Of a DNA stretch of 64,000 nt, positions 9,203-17,828 are shown one piece after another. This DNA is from Paenibacillus xylanexedens (lineage in GTDB: Bacteria; Bacillota; Bacilli; Paenibacillales; Paenibacillaceae). Where the stretch lies: the NCBI RefSeq assembly GCF_017874615.1, contig NZ_JAGIKV010000003.1, forward strand, positions 310,001-374,000, given 5' to 3'. Position 1 is the stretch's first letter, and each line of letters opens with the position of its first letter. The notes under the pieces were generated by a model. That model searched no databases. It was not told the DNA's origin and saw only the letters and a list, made by a program, of their open reading frames with translations. Position numbers and translations under genes: made by a program.

Positions 9203-9232
9203 TTTATCAGCGAAACTGATAAATGCTATAAA
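9203..9232 (+). promoter_or_regulatory. Inverted repeat and -10 upstream of cysJI
   Basis: TTTATCAG-N5-CTGATAAA (9203-9223) covers the expected -35 position, and TATAAA (9227-9232) follows. A poor -35 under a dyad suggests an activator. In Bacillus subtilis cysJI is activated by the LysR-type CysL; no LysR gene is present in this window. Confidence 0.5.
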
Positions 9233-9347
9233 ATCATTGAAATTGACCCTCAACACCCGGTGTGTTAGGTTTTAGAGAGAAGAAATTAAATTAATGTGAT
9301 GATTTTAGTCGGAATTAAAATCGAAGCAATGCGCGAGGTGGCAAACA

Positions 9348-11183
9348 GTGGAACTTCAAGTGACAAACAGCCCTTTTAATCAAGAACAAGTTGAACTGCT
9401 TAATCGTCTTATTCCTACATTGACCGATGGACAACGTACTTGGTTGAGCGGATATATTGCAGCAATTCAGGCAAGCGCGACAATAGCGGCTCCAGCTAAC
9501 CTGGTACAGGCTGCACCAACTACAGGTATTGCACCTGACAGTGCTCCGCCAGTATCCCGTGAAGTTACCGTGCTTTTTGGTTCACAAACCGGGAATTCCA
9601 GTGGCCTATCGAAGAAGCTGGCCAAGAAACTTGAAGAGCAAGGTCTTCAGGTAACGTTGTCATCGATGGGAGATTTTAAACCGAACGGACTCAAGAAAAT
9701 TGAAAATCTCCTAATCATCGTCAGTACACATGGCGAAGGCGAACCACCGGATAATGCGATTCCGCTGCATGAATTCCTGAACAGCAAACGGGCTCCAAAA
9801 CTTGAAGGACTTCGTTACTCGGTGTTGGCTCTGGGAGATACCTCCTATGAGTTCTTTTGTCAGACAGGTAAGGACTTCGATAAACGATTGCAGGAATTGG
9901 GTGGTACAGCCCTTGTACCACGTGTGGACTGTGATGTTGATTTTGATGAAGCAGCTGCGGAGTGGATGAATGAAGTACTGGCGTCATTAAGCAGCACATC
10001 TACTGGTGCGAGTACGGTAACCACTGAGGCTGTCACAGCAGCGGTGAGCGGCGGGGAATCCGAATATGATCGCACGAATCCATTCAAGGCTGAAGTGTTG
10101 GAGAATCTCAATCTGAATGGCAGAGGATCGGACCGTGAAACACGCCACATTGAGTTGTCTTTGGAAGGCTCCAGCCTGGATTACGAGCCAGGTGACAGCC
10201 TTGGGGTATTCCCTGAGAACCATCCGCGCCTTGTGGAGGAATTGATTGCAGCCATGGGATGGAATGCCGATGAACGCGTGACTGTGAATAAAAACGGCGA
10301 TCAGGCATCTGTGCAAGAAGCGTTGCTGCGTTATTTTGAAATTACAGCTGTGACGAAACCGGTCGTGGAACAACTTGCGAAACTGAATCCTGGGAGTGGC
10401 TTAACAGCGTTACTCGCAGATGATTCCGAATTCCGCACGGTCATGAATAGCTGTGATCTCCTGGATCTGGTTCATGATTATAATCTGAAAGGGATTCCTG
10501 CCGGAGAATTCGTAGCTGCTCTTCGCAAAATTCCGGCACGTCTATACTCCATAGCGAGTAGTTCGAAGTCTTTCCCGGATGAAGTTCATCTTACTGTTCG
10601 TTCGGTACGTTATGAAGCGCGTGGCAGAGAACGTTACGGTGTATGCTCGGTACATCTGGCTGAACGAATCGAAGCTGGCGACACCTTGCCTGTATATATA
10701 CAGCATAACCCGAATTTTAAGCTGCCTGAGAACCCGGATACACCAATCATCATGGTTGGCCCAGGTACAGGTGTGGCGCCGTTCAGATCTTTCCTTGGTG
10801 AGCGTGAAGAAACAGGAGCAGAGGGCAAGACATGGCTGTTCTACGGAGATCAACATTTCGCCACGGACTTCTTGTACCAGACGGAATGGCAACGTTGGCT
10901 CAAAGATGGTGTGCTCACTAAGATGGATGTAGCCTTCTCACGGGATACGGAACAGAAAGTGTATGTACAACATCGCATGCTGGAACACAGCAAAGAACTG
11001 TACCAGTGGCTTCAGGAAGGTGCAAGCGTATATATCTGTGGTGACGAGAAAAAAATGGCACATGATGTGCATGCTGCGCTCACCACGATTCTTGAACAAG
11101 AAGGCGGTTTATCGCCTGAGCAGGCATCGGAATATCTGACACGGTTACAGCATGAGAAACGTTATCAGCGGGACGTCTATTAA
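9348..11183 (+). CDS. cysJ: Sulfite reductase flavoprotein (alpha) subunit
   Basis: The 611-residue diflavin reductase starts at GTG after GAGGTGG. A poorly conserved N-terminal stretch precedes a flavodoxin domain (about 70-205: [47 protein letters not shown]). Then come a FAD domain (about 225-460: [32 protein letters not shown]) and an NADPH domain ([36 protein letters not shown]), ending in EKRYQRDVY, typical of CysJ. It passes electrons from NADPH to the siroheme subunit encoded next, for assimilatory reduction of sulfite to sulfide in the cytoplasm. Order and close spacing to cysI indicate one operon. Confidence 0.95.
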   Translation: MELQVTNSPFNQEQVELLNRLIPTLTDGQRTWLSGYIAAIQASATIAAPANLVQAAPTTGIAPDSAPPVSREVTVLFGSQTGNSSGLSKKLAKKLEEQGLQVTLSSMGDFKPNGLKKIENLLIIVSTHGEGEPPDNAIPLHEFLNSKRAPKLEGLRYSVLALGDTSYEFFCQTGKDFDKRLQELGGTALVPRVDCDVDFDEAAAEWMNEVLASLSSTSTGASTVTTEAVTAAVSGGESEYDRTNPFKAEVLENLNLNGRGSDRETRHIELSLEGSSLDYEPGDSLGVFPENHPRLVEELIAAMGWNADERVTVNKNGDQASVQEALLRYFEITAVTKPVVEQLAKLNPGSGLTALLADDSEFRTVMNSCDLLDLVHDYNLKGIPAGEFVAALRKIPARLYSIASSSKSFPDEVHLTVRSVRYEARGRERYGVCSVHLAERIEAGDTLPVYIQHNPNFKLPENPDTPIIMVGPGTGVAPFRSFLGEREETGAEGKTWLFYGDQHFATDFLYQTEWQRWLKDGVLTKMDVAFSRDTEQKVYVQHRMLEHSKELYQWLQEGASVYICGDEKKMAHDVHAALTTILEQEGGLSPEQASEYLTRLQHEKRYQRDVY

Positions 11184-11236
11184 TTACCGGCCCAGCCGGA
11201 TTGCACCATCCCGCAGAGACGAGAGGAGAAAGCAGC

Positions 11237-12958
11237 ATGGTTTATAATAACTTACTTAACCCACAGCGCACGAATAGCGATGTGGAAGATATAAAGATCA
11301 AAAGTGATTACTTGCGTGGAAGTCTGACCGAAACGTTGGCTGATCGCATCACGGGGGCTATTCCAGAGGACGACAACCGTCTGATGAAACACCACGGCAG
11401 TTATATGCAGGATGACCGTGACCTGCGCAATGAGCGTCACAAATCCAAGCTGGAGCCTGCATACCAATTCATGTTGCGTGTACGTGCTTCCGGTGGGATT
11501 GTAACCCCAGAGCAGTGGTTGATGATGGATCGGGTAGCGCATAAATATGCGAATGAGACGATTCGTCTGACCACACGTCAGTCATTCCAACTGCATGGCG
11601 TACTGAAGTGGGATCTTAAGAACACCATTCGCGAAGTGAACGATTCGTTGCTAAGCACACTGGCTGCATGTGGTGACGTAAACCGTAACGTGATGTGTAA
11701 CCCGAATCCGAATCAATCTGATGTGCATGCTGAAGTGTATGAGTGGGCATGTCAGGTGAGCAATCATCTGGACCCTCGCACGCGGGCTTATCATGAGCTG
11801 TGGCTAGACGGAGAGAAAGTGATTGATTCCCAGGACTCCGACGAAGAAGTTGAACCAATCTATGGCAAAGTGTATTTGCCACGGAAGTTCAAGATCGGTA
11901 TTGCTGTACCACCATCCAATGATGTGGATGTCTATTCACAGGATCTTGGCTTTATTGCTATTGTGGAGAACGGCAAGCTGCAAGGCTTCAACGTTTCCGT
12001 TGGTGGTGGCATGGGGATGTCTCATGGTGACGCCAAAACCTATCCTCAGGTGTCCAAAGTCATTGGTTTCTGTACGCCGGAGCAAATGATTGATGTTGCA
12101 GAGAAAACAGTTATGATTCAGCGTGATTATGGTGATCGTGCAGTTCGTAAACATGCTCGTTTCAAATATACGCTGGATGACCGTGGTGTGGAGTGGTTTG
12201 TCGAAGAGCTGACCAGCCGTCTGGGATGGAAACTGGATGCGGCACGCCCGTATCATTTTGAGAGTAACGGAGATCGATATGGTTGGGTAAAAGGTAATAA
12301 TGGAAGATGGCACTACACGCTGTTCATTCAGAATGGTCGTGTAAAAGATGTAGACGGCTATCCGCTCATGACGGGTCTGCGTGAAATTGCCAAAGTGCAT
12401 ACGGGTGATTTCCGTCTCACTGCGAACCAAAATCTGATCATAGGTAATATTAGCAGCCAGAAAAAGAAAAAGATTGAAGCGCTGATTCAGCAATACAATC
12501 TGACCGATGGTGCACATTACTCTGCGCTACGCAGAAGCTCGATGGCTTGTGTTGCGTTTCCGACCTGCGGCCTTGCGATGGCTGAGTCCGAACGTTACTT
12601 GCCGTCCCTGATCGACAAACTGGAGCCTGTACTGGACGAAGCCGGGCTGAGAGACAAAGAGATTGTCATTCGCATGACCGGATGCCCGAACGGATGCGCA
12701 AGACCGATGCTGGCGGAGATTTCATTTATCGGTAAAGCACCAGGGAAATACAACATGTATCTCGGTGGCAGCTTCACCGGACATCGCTTGAATAAGCTGT
12801 ACAAAGAAAACATTGGCGAAACCGAGATTCTGGACACGTTAACTCCAATGGTGAATCAGTATGCCAAAGAGCGCAATGAAGGTGAACATTTCGGAGACTT
12901 TGTCATTCGTGCGGGTTACGTTCCTGAAGTGTTGGATGGTCGACAATTTCACGCTTAA
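11237..12958 (+). CDS. cysI: Sulfite reductase hemoprotein (beta) subunit
   Basis: The start ATG at 11237 follows AGGAG by eight bases; the frame is open upstream to 11201 but without a site. The 573-residue protein has the two duplicated nitrite/sulfite reductase half-domains. The siroheme/4Fe-4S ligands appear as CVAFPTC and [11 protein letters not shown] in the C-terminal third; substrate-binding arginines are expected in the [12 protein letters not shown] and [13 protein letters not shown] regions. It reduces sulfite to sulfide with electrons from CysJ for cysteine synthesis. No other sulfate assimilation genes are nearby, as in Bacillus, where cysJI is a separate operon. Confidence 0.95.
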   Translation: MVYNNLLNPQRTNSDVEDIKIKSDYLRGSLTETLADRITGAIPEDDNRLMKHHGSYMQDDRDLRNERHKSKLEPAYQFMLRVRASGGIVTPEQWLMMDRVAHKYANETIRLTTRQSFQLHGVLKWDLKNTIREVNDSLLSTLAACGDVNRNVMCNPNPNQSDVHAEVYEWACQVSNHLDPRTRAYHELWLDGEKVIDSQDSDEEVEPIYGKVYLPRKFKIGIAVPPSNDVDVYSQDLGFIAIVENGKLQGFNVSVGGGMGMSHGDAKTYPQVSKVIGFCTPEQMIDVAEKTVMIQRDYGDRAVRKHARFKYTLDDRGVEWFVEELTSRLGWKLDAARPYHFESNGDRYGWVKGNNGRWHYTLFIQNGRVKDVDGYPLMTGLREIAKVHTGDFRLTANQNLIIGNISSQKKKKIEALIQQYNLTDGAHYSALRRSSMACVAFPTCGLAMAESERYLPSLIDKLEPVLDEAGLRDKEIVIRMTGCPNGCARPMLAEISFIGKAPGKYNMYLGGSFTGHRLNKLYKENIGETEILDTLTPMVNQYAKERNEGEHFGDFVIRAGYVPEVLDGRQFHA

Positions 12959-13000
12959 TTGACCGGGTAAGATGAACTGAAATTAGGACTGATTTAGGGC

Positions 13001-13032
13001 GGAAGCATTCCTTTATGGGGTGCTTCTTGTCT
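13001..13032 (+). terminator. Probable terminator after cysI
   Basis: GGAAGCATTCC pairs with GGGGTGCTTC, followed by a modest T-rich tail. Confidence 0.45.
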
Positions 13033-13161
13033 GCTATATATGGAGTGAATAGAGGTAACGTTAGTTGCTGCTGAGAGATTTATGAGAGGATAAACTGAGG
13101 TTAATCTTCAACTGGAGATGGATAATCACCTCAGTTATTCCCATTATTTCGTTCGTATTAA

Positions 13162-13191
13162 CTTGTTGAAGTACGTTCAACAAGATATAAT
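13162..13191 (+). promoter_or_regulatory. Promoter with 9-bp dyad upstream of yeeI
   Basis: TTGTTG (13163-13168) and TATAAT (13186-13191) have a 17-base spacer. The perfect inverted repeat CTTGTTGAA-N5-TTCAACAAG (13162-13184) covers the -35 and the spacer, a classic repressor position. The regulator is unknown. Confidence 0.6.
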
Positions 13192-13237
13192 GGCATAGTA
13201 GAAAGCAGATTACATGTTGAAAGTGAGCGGAAACGAT

Positions 13238-13954
13238 ATGGGTCGTAAGTGGAATAATATCAAGGAAAAAAAAGCTTCAAAAGATGCAAACACGAGCCGG
13301 GTCTACGCTAAATTCGGCGTTGAGATCTATGTAGCTGCCAAGAAGGGCGAACCGGACCCGGAAGCGAACCGTGCACTGAAAGTCGTGCTGGAACGTGCCA
13401 AAACGTATAATGTACCCAAAGCCATCATTGATCGTGCGATGGAAAAAGCAAAAGGCAGCGGGGATGAGAACTATGAAGAGCTGCGTTATGAAGGCTTCGG
13501 ACCGAATGGTGCGATGGTCATCGTTGATGCACTCACCAACAATGTGAATCGTACAGCGCCGGAAGTGCGCTCTGCGTTTAACAAAAACGCTGGCAACATG
13601 GGTGTCAGTGGTTCAGTTGCTTACATGTTTGATCCAACAGCGGTTATCGGTATAGAAGGCAAAAACTCCGAGGAAGTACTGGAACTTTTGCTTGAAGCAG
13701 ATGTGGATGTACGTGATATCGTTGACGAAGACGATGCTGTAATTGTATATGCAGAACCGGATCAATTCCACGCTGTACAAGAAGCATTCAAAGCTGCTGG
13801 TATTACTGAGTTCACAGTAGCCGAGCTGACCATGCTTGCGCAAAACCATATTGAACTTCCAGAGGATGCACAAGCTCAGTTCGAGAAACTGATCGATGCG
13901 CTTGAGGACCTTGAAGATGTTCAACAAGTTTACCATAACGTAGAGTTCGTGTAA
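13238..13954 (+). CDS. yeeI: YebC/PmpR-family protein, YeeI-like
   Basis: The 239-residue product begins [20 protein letters not shown], the usual N-terminus of Bacillus YeeI, so the ATG at 13238 is preferred over the in-frame ATG at 13214. It follows the family throughout ([56 protein letters not shown]). The YebC/TACO1 family was long annotated as transcriptional regulators; recent work links members to translation of proline-rich or other stalling sequences. It is a single-gene unit between a dyad-bearing promoter and a strong terminator. Confidence 0.92.
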   Translation: MGRKWNNIKEKKASKDANTSRVYAKFGVEIYVAAKKGEPDPEANRALKVVLERAKTYNVPKAIIDRAMEKAKGSGDENYEELRYEGFGPNGAMVIVDALTNNVNRTAPEVRSAFNKNAGNMGVSGSVAYMFDPTAVIGIEGKNSEEVLELLLEADVDVRDIVDEDDAVIVYAEPDQFHAVQEAFKAAGITEFTVAELTMLAQNHIELPEDAQAQFEKLIDALEDLEDVQQVYHNVEFV

Positions 13955-13985
13955 GATAACGAGACGATACGTGGTTTGATTGCAT

Positions 13986-14033
13986 AAAAAGAGTGTCTGT
14001 CCAATCTGTGGGATTGGACGGACGCTCTTTTTT
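13986..14033. terminator. Bidirectional terminator between convergent genes
   Basis: AAAAAGAG pairs with CTCTTTTTT around an inner GTCCAATC/GATTGGAC stem. A runs on the left and T runs on the right let it serve both yeeI and the minus-strand transporter operon. Confidence 0.85.
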
Positions 14034-14039
14034 GTTCGT

Positions 14040-14528
14040 TTATGAGTCAGACTGAAGTGTTCCAGGGGACTGCTCTGATTTTTCCGATTTACTTCCACCG
14101 AACTTGAACAACACAATTCCTCCCACTATGACAAGTACACCGAGCAGCTGATTCCACGAAAAAGGGATTTGCTCCAGACCGAGCCACCCCATGGAATCAA
14201 ATAATAGAGCAAAGCTCAGTTGGGATGTTAGCACGATCGAGATGGCATATGTGGGACCAAGCAGCTTCATGCCTTGCACGAGACAGAAGACCACGCCAAC
14301 GCCGATGGCTCCGCTAAGCCAGTACCAGGGTTGCATATGCTGAAAGCTGAATGTATTCTTGCCCTCTACCAGAAGGGAGATAAGGAAAGAAGCAATAAAC
14401 CCGGTGAAAAGCACCATCGTTGTTGTGGACCATGAACCGGTGCGTTCATTGACTTTGCTATTAAAAATCGTTTGTAGACTGACAAGTGCACCTGCCAGTA
14501 GTGCAAGCGAAATACCTGTGATTAACAT
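14040..14528 (-). CDS. YdcZ-type (DUF606) short DMT transporter, second copy
   Basis: A 162-residue membrane protein with about five transmembrane segments (LITGISLALLAGALVSLQTIFN at the N-terminus; WYWLSGAIGVGVVFCLVQ; LGVLVIVGGIVLFKF). It matches the DUF606/YdcZ family, half-sized members of the drug/metabolite transporter superfamily that are often paired and likely work as dimers. It is the last gene of a three-gene minus-strand operon; its AAGGAG overlaps the stop codon of the regulator gene, indicating coupled expression. Substrate unknown. The polar Ser/Glu tail is longer than in the partner gene. Confidence 0.85.
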   Translation of the reverse strand: MLITGISLALLAGALVSLQTIFNSKVNERTGSWSTTTMVLFTGFIASFLISLLVEGKNTFSFQHMQPWYWLSGAIGVGVVFCLVQGMKLLGPTYAISIVLTSQLSFALLFDSMGWLGLEQIPFSWNQLLGVLVIVGGIVLFKFGGSKSEKSEQSPGTLQSDS

Positions 14529-14542
14529 AGTTGTCGAACTCC

Positions 14543-15253
14543 TTATTCATAAATGTTGTGACCTGCTATTTCACGTAGACCCGCCCGGTCCTTGATCATA
14601 ATCAATCCTTGATGTCGTTCAATTAACCCGTCTGCACAGAGCTTCTGGATGACCCGGTTCAGGTGTCGGTAACTGGTGCCGATCAGATTCGCAATGTCGG
14701 TCAGATTGAACGCGTCCAGCTCTTCATGAACGACGTTGCCCGCTTCTTCTGTTGAGATGGAGAGCAGGTAGCTGACTAGACGAACCTCAACGGGATACAT
14801 CAGGTTGAAATTGGAAAAGTTCGAGTCAATGTAAAATTTGTGAGAGATGATTTTAAGCAAAAATTTAAGTAAAGGTGCATAATCGCTGGCAAGCTCAGCG
14901 AGCCATTGATAATGAATGCGAAGCATCACCACAGGTGACACGGCCTGAACCGTATTAACAATATCGCTTTCACGGACATACTCTATGTCACCGACAACTT
15001 CAAGCGGTGTTTTGAAACAAAGCACCAGCGTTTTGTCCTGTGCGGAGGTGGTGAAAATCTTGATTTTACCTTCGACTAGCACGTACAAATATTCGGAAGT
15101 TTCCCCTTCACGACAGATCAGTTCACACTTCTCAAAGTGGCATAACGTTATATGTGTACGCAGGGGCTCGTGAAATACAGTTTCGAGTTGATATTGCTTC
15201 AGATATTGTATTAATTGTTGCTCGTTATGGATCTCTTGCACGCTGTGATTCAC
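14543..15253 (-). CDS. Crp/Fnr-family regulator, YeiL-like
   Basis: The 236-residue protein has a cyclic nucleotide-binding-type beta-barrel (about 25-135: LICREGETSEYLYVLVEGKIKIF), a dimer helix and a C-terminal winged helix (FNLTDIANLIGTSYRHLNRVIQKLCADGLIERH). The sequence resembles YeiL. Cysteines are present (CHFEKCELICREG), but whether they bind an Fe-S cluster, as proposed for YeiL, cannot be decided. The start is GTG at 15253, since an in-frame stop lies shortly upstream. It is sandwiched between two short YdcZ transporters, so it probably controls them. Confidence 0.85.
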   Translation of the reverse strand: MNHSVQEIHNEQQLIQYLKQYQLETVFHEPLRTHITLCHFEKCELICREGETSEYLYVLVEGKIKIFTTSAQDKTLVLCFKTPLEVVGDIEYVRESDIVNTVQAVSPVVMLRIHYQWLAELASDYAPLLKFLLKIISHKFYIDSNFSNFNLMYPVEVRLVSYLLSISTEEAGNVVHEELDAFNLTDIANLIGTSYRHLNRVIQKLCADGLIERHQGLIMIKDRAGLREIAGHNIYE

Positions 15254-15286
15254 CCCCGACGATATGTTTCAATCCTTCTCCAAAAA

Positions 15287-15712
15287 CTATAGTTTCATAA
15301 TAATGACACCAGTCACCATTAAGGCAATGCCTAGAAATTGCGGCAGTTTCATCTTTTGTTTTACCACGCCGAACCATCCGTTACTATCCACCAGAAAAGT
15401 CAGGAACAGCTGAGCAATGAGCAGAGCCGAGATCGTGAATGTAACCCCAATTTGCTGAATGGCCGTCACTTCGCTGAAAATAATGACGGCGCCAAAAGCA
15501 CCTCCAGCCAAGTACATAGGTTTTACTTGTTTGAGTCCTTGAAGATTGGTGTCTCTAACAAAGATTAGGATCAGCGCTGCTAAGATGAATCCTGTCAGTT
15601 GTGTAATCGTAGCGGCCTGCCATGTGCCCATGTCGGTGCTAATCCGAGTATTGGCAACACCTTGGAGCGTGATACACGCGCCGCCCAGTAATGCAAAAAT
15701 AATTCCTCTCAT
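15287..15712 (-). CDS. YdcZ-type (DUF606) short DMT transporter, first copy
   Basis: A 141-residue hydrophobic protein with about five membrane segments (MRGIIFALLGGACITLQGVANTRIS, ITQLTGFILAALILIFV, LGIALMVTGVIIMKL). It belongs to the same DUF606 family as the product of 14040-14528 but is clearly diverged. AAGGAG lies close before the ATG. It is the first gene of the operon; the pair may form a heteromeric transporter. Confidence 0.85.
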   Translation of the reverse strand: MRGIIFALLGGACITLQGVANTRISTDMGTWQAATITQLTGFILAALILIFVRDTNLQGLKQVKPMYLAGGAFGAVIIFSEVTAIQQIGVTFTISALLIAQLFLTFLVDSNGWFGVVKQKMKLPQFLGIALMVTGVIIMKL

Positions 15713-15743
15713 ATGTACGCTCCTTATTCAATCACTTCGACTT

Positions 15744-15791
15744 CTATTATTAAATGATAAATTAACTCTGAACGCCAAGGACAAATGTCCT
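15744..15791 (-). promoter_or_regulatory. Promoter and Crp/Fnr-like dyad of the ydcZ operon
   Basis: On the minus strand TTCAGA (15772-15767) and TAATAG (15749-15744) have a 17-base spacer. Just upstream lies the dyad AGGACA-AA-TGTCCT (15778-15791), centred near -48, a plausible activator site for the operon-encoded Crp/Fnr protein. Confidence 0.5.
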
Positions 15792-15896
15792 GAGCTTTGA
15801 AGTCACAGCATCTAGAGTACAATAAAGAACTCGGGAAATCCAGATGGGGCATGAAGAGAGGCGTGGCATATGTGCTCAGTACTCATTTTTCATCAT

Positions 15897-16031
15897 AATC
15901 TAACGAACCAGTGACACCTTATTGTACTGATCCGATTGAATTGAGAAATCTAACGAATCTCAGCGACGTTAAATGGGTTATGTCGGGTAGAAATAGGCGG
16001 AATGGAGGAATAGGGTGTCTACGATTCGTTA
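15897..16031. repeat. Palindromic element with TAACGAA ends
   Basis: The left arm TAACGAACCAGTGACACC (from 15901) pairs imperfectly with the right arm GGTGTCTACGATTCGTTA (to 16031), about 18 of 23 positions including the outer and central blocks. A third TAACGAA lies inside, within a small TGAGA/TCTCA hairpin. It looks like a dispersed intergenic repeat, but only one copy is in the window. Weak ORFs through it look like shadows. Confidence 0.55.
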
Positions 16032-16102
16032 CTTTTGAAAATCGGCAAATATTCGCTAAATAGAGTGTGTCAGGTTCGGTAGCTATCCAAGAACTGAAAC
16101 GA

Positions 16103-16151
16103 GAGTCTGCAGACTCGACCCCGGAGCGTAGAAAGTATGCAAAGCTCCGGG
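16103..16151. repeat. Two adjacent hairpins in a gene-free stretch
   Basis: A perfect 14-bp palindrome GAGTCTGCAGACTC (16103-16116) is followed by CCCGGAGC (16120-16127) pairing with GCTCCGGG (16144-16151). There is no T run, so these are not obvious terminators. Apart from these and the palindromic element, the 15713-16219 gap shows no gene. Confidence 0.5.
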
Positions 16152-16219
16152 ATACGCTGGGCAACGAGATTAGAACCAATCAGCTAGAAGATCCTCTCCT
16201 TACAAATCCAATGATCCTA

Positions 16220-17023
16220 TTAGATCACAGTGTACACAGGCTTCTCGCCTATAAAACGAACAGATAATTCAGGAAAACGTTCTGCCAACCTGTCTGCCAA
16301 TAGCTTCATTCCCGAAGCCTCGCTCTCAGCATGTCCCATCATGATCAGTGCCTTAGACTTGCCTTGTTGCACGGCATCACGGATATATTCCGGTGTCTCC
16401 CATTCGAATCCTTCTCCAGCGATGATGAGATCCAATTGCTCATTCTGAATCAAGGGAATTGTCACATGTCCATTACCACGAAAACCTACCAGTACCGCTG
16501 CACGTCTACAGACTATTTCCGCATTGCCTGCAACGCGTACATAATCGATGCCCAGGGAACTTTTCACATGGTGAGCAATAGCTTGGGCGGTGCGTCCTTC
16601 CGGAAAAGAAAGGATGTCTGCTTCCGCTAGTTGTTGCTCCACATAAGAGGACCACCCCAAGGCCTGAATCAGTCCTTCGGTAATGCCATCCGGTTGGAAG
16701 CGGTGGATGATATCATGACATCGATAGATGGAAATGCCTGCTTCGTCGATCAAGCTTTTTTTAGTTTCATAAACTGGATCATTGGCTAACCAATCGGTAT
16801 GACTGTGATGGTTGTAGAAGGGGGATTCATGAGCGATAATTAGATTGGCCCCACGTTGTACGGCATGTTCAATGACATGTTGAGTGGGCATAAAAGTAAC
16901 AAACACACCTGTGACCGTTTGGTCGGACGAGCCAGTAATCAGCCGATCTACCGTGTTCTCCGGTAACTCTACATGGGCTGTGAGATACTGTATAATGTCT
17001 TGAATGGTTATATTCATGAACAT
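16220..17023 (-). CDS. Nif3-like dinuclear metal center protein
   Basis: The 267-residue product fits the NIF3/DUF34 family. Metal-ligand regions are visible: LIIAHESPFYNHHSH (about 60), YRCHDIIHRF (about 100), and MMGHAESEASGMKLLADRL near the C-terminus. The family binds two metal ions and is proposed to act as a hydrolase or metal-handling protein; its function is unsettled. GGAGG precedes two possible starts, ATG 17023 (4-base gap) and ATG 17017 (10-base gap); either is possible. Length is that of the short family form without the inserted PII-like domain. Confidence 0.85.
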   Translation of the reverse strand: MFMNITIQDIIQYLTAHVELPENTVDRLITGSSDQTVTGVFVTFMPTQHVIEHAVQRGANLIIAHESPFYNHHSHTDWLANDPVYETKKSLIDEAGISIYRCHDIIHRFQPDGITEGLIQALGWSSYVEQQLAEADILSFPEGRTAQAIAHHVKSSLGIDYVRVAGNAEIVCRRAAVLVGFRGNGHVTIPLIQNEQLDLIIAGEGFEWETPEYIRDAVQQGKSKALIMMGHAESEASGMKLLADRLAERFPELSVRFIGEKPVYTVI

Positions 17024-17094
17024 AAGTCCTCCAAAATAATAGATTTTATAGTTATTGTATCATTTTGAAGAATAAACAGTAGGATAGAAAGGTC

Positions 17095-17154
17095 TTGCTT
17101 GAAGTGACAAAAGGAGTTATACTAATCAAACATAACGGAATGAACGTTCATTCC
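17095..17154 (+). promoter_or_regulatory. tetR promoter and 18-bp palindromic operator
   Basis: TTGCTT (17095-17100) and TATACT (17118-17123) have a 17-base spacer. GGAATGAACGTTCATTCC (17137-17154) is a perfect palindrome just downstream of the transcription start, ideal for autorepression. Confidence 0.85.
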
Positions 17155-17176
17155 TGTATAAAGGAGGGATAGCCAC

Positions 17177-17749
17177 ATGGCTAAAAGCAGCAAAAAAGAT
17201 GATATTTTTGCAGCTGCTTTAACGCTTTTTGCACAGCGGGGATTCGATGCAACAACCATGCCGATGATTGCCGATTCGGCTCAGGTGGGAGCAGGAACTA
17301 TTTACCGTTATTTTACGAACAAGGAAGTATTGTTGAATGAACTTTTTCAGAAAAGTATCAGGGAGTTTCTTGATGCCTTAAAACAGGGATTTCCGAATGA
17401 GCCGATACCTGTACGTGACCAGTTTCATCATATTTTTCGTGGATTGTTCAAGTTCGCAGAGTCCGACCCGGATCGCCTAAAGTTTATTAATTCTACGGGT
17501 AATGCATTGCATTTTCACGATGAAAGCAAGGAAAGTGTCAATGAATTTATGGGGTTTCTGAATGAATGCATACATAAGGGGCAGCAGCAAGGAGCCATTC
17601 TTATACTGCCTACAGAAGCTTTAATGAATATAGTTTACGGTGCTTTCATACATTTGTTTGAACACTTTAACAAAGGTCTCCTGGAAGCGACGCCGGAGCT
17701 AATGAACCAGCTTGAGGAGTGCCTGTGGAATGCCATTAGAGTCCATTGA
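17177..17749 (+). CDS. TetR/AcrR-family repressor
   Basis: A 190-residue protein with a typical TetR N-terminal HTH (DDIFAAALTLFAQRGFDATTMPMIADSAQVGAGTIYRYFTNKEVLLNELF, about 7-58) and a helical ligand domain. AAAGGAGGGA precedes the ATG. A perfect palindromic operator lies in its own promoter and a near-identical one in front of the following exporter, so it most likely represses both and is relieved by an exporter substrate. A terminator overlaps its 3' end, so the two genes are separate transcripts. Confidence 0.92.
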   Translation: MAKSSKKDDIFAAALTLFAQRGFDATTMPMIADSAQVGAGTIYRYFTNKEVLLNELFQKSIREFLDALKQGFPNEPIPVRDQFHHIFRGLFKFAESDPDRLKFINSTGNALHFHDESKESVNEFMGFLNECIHKGQQQGAILILPTEALMNIVYGAFIHLFEHFNKGLLEATPELMNQLEECLWNAIRVH

Positions 17750-17767
17750 TTCTATTGGCCTTTTTTT
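17732..17767 (+). terminator. Terminator overlapping the tetR stop codon
   Basis: GCCATTAGAGTC (17732-17743) pairs with GATTCTATTGGC (17748-17759) with two mismatches, followed by seven T. The left arm lies inside the coding sequence. Confidence 0.6.
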
Positions 17768-17778
17768 ACAACATAAAC

Positions 17779-17796
17779 GGAATGAATATTCATTCC
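17779..17796 (+). promoter_or_regulatory. Second TetR operator, exporter promoter
   Basis: GGAATGAATATTCATTCC is a perfect 18-bp palindrome sharing both half-sites with the one at 17137 and differing only in the central bases. It lies 32 bases before the exporter start. Confidence 0.85.
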
Positions 17797-17828
17797 TATA
17801 CTAGACATAAGGTGTGTGAAGATAAATC

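Noticed and set aside
11936..12517. 193-codon minus-strand ORF inside cysI
   Set aside because: The plus-strand CysI reading is unambiguous and the reverse product has no recognisable features.
16103..16151. Terminator for the Nif3-like gene
   Set aside because: The hairpins lie 70 or more bases past the stop and have no T run on the minus strand.
15919..16179. 86-codon minus-strand ORF in the 15.7-16.2 kb gap
   Set aside because: It runs through the palindromic repeat and the hairpins, lacks a ribosome binding site and has no protein-like pattern.
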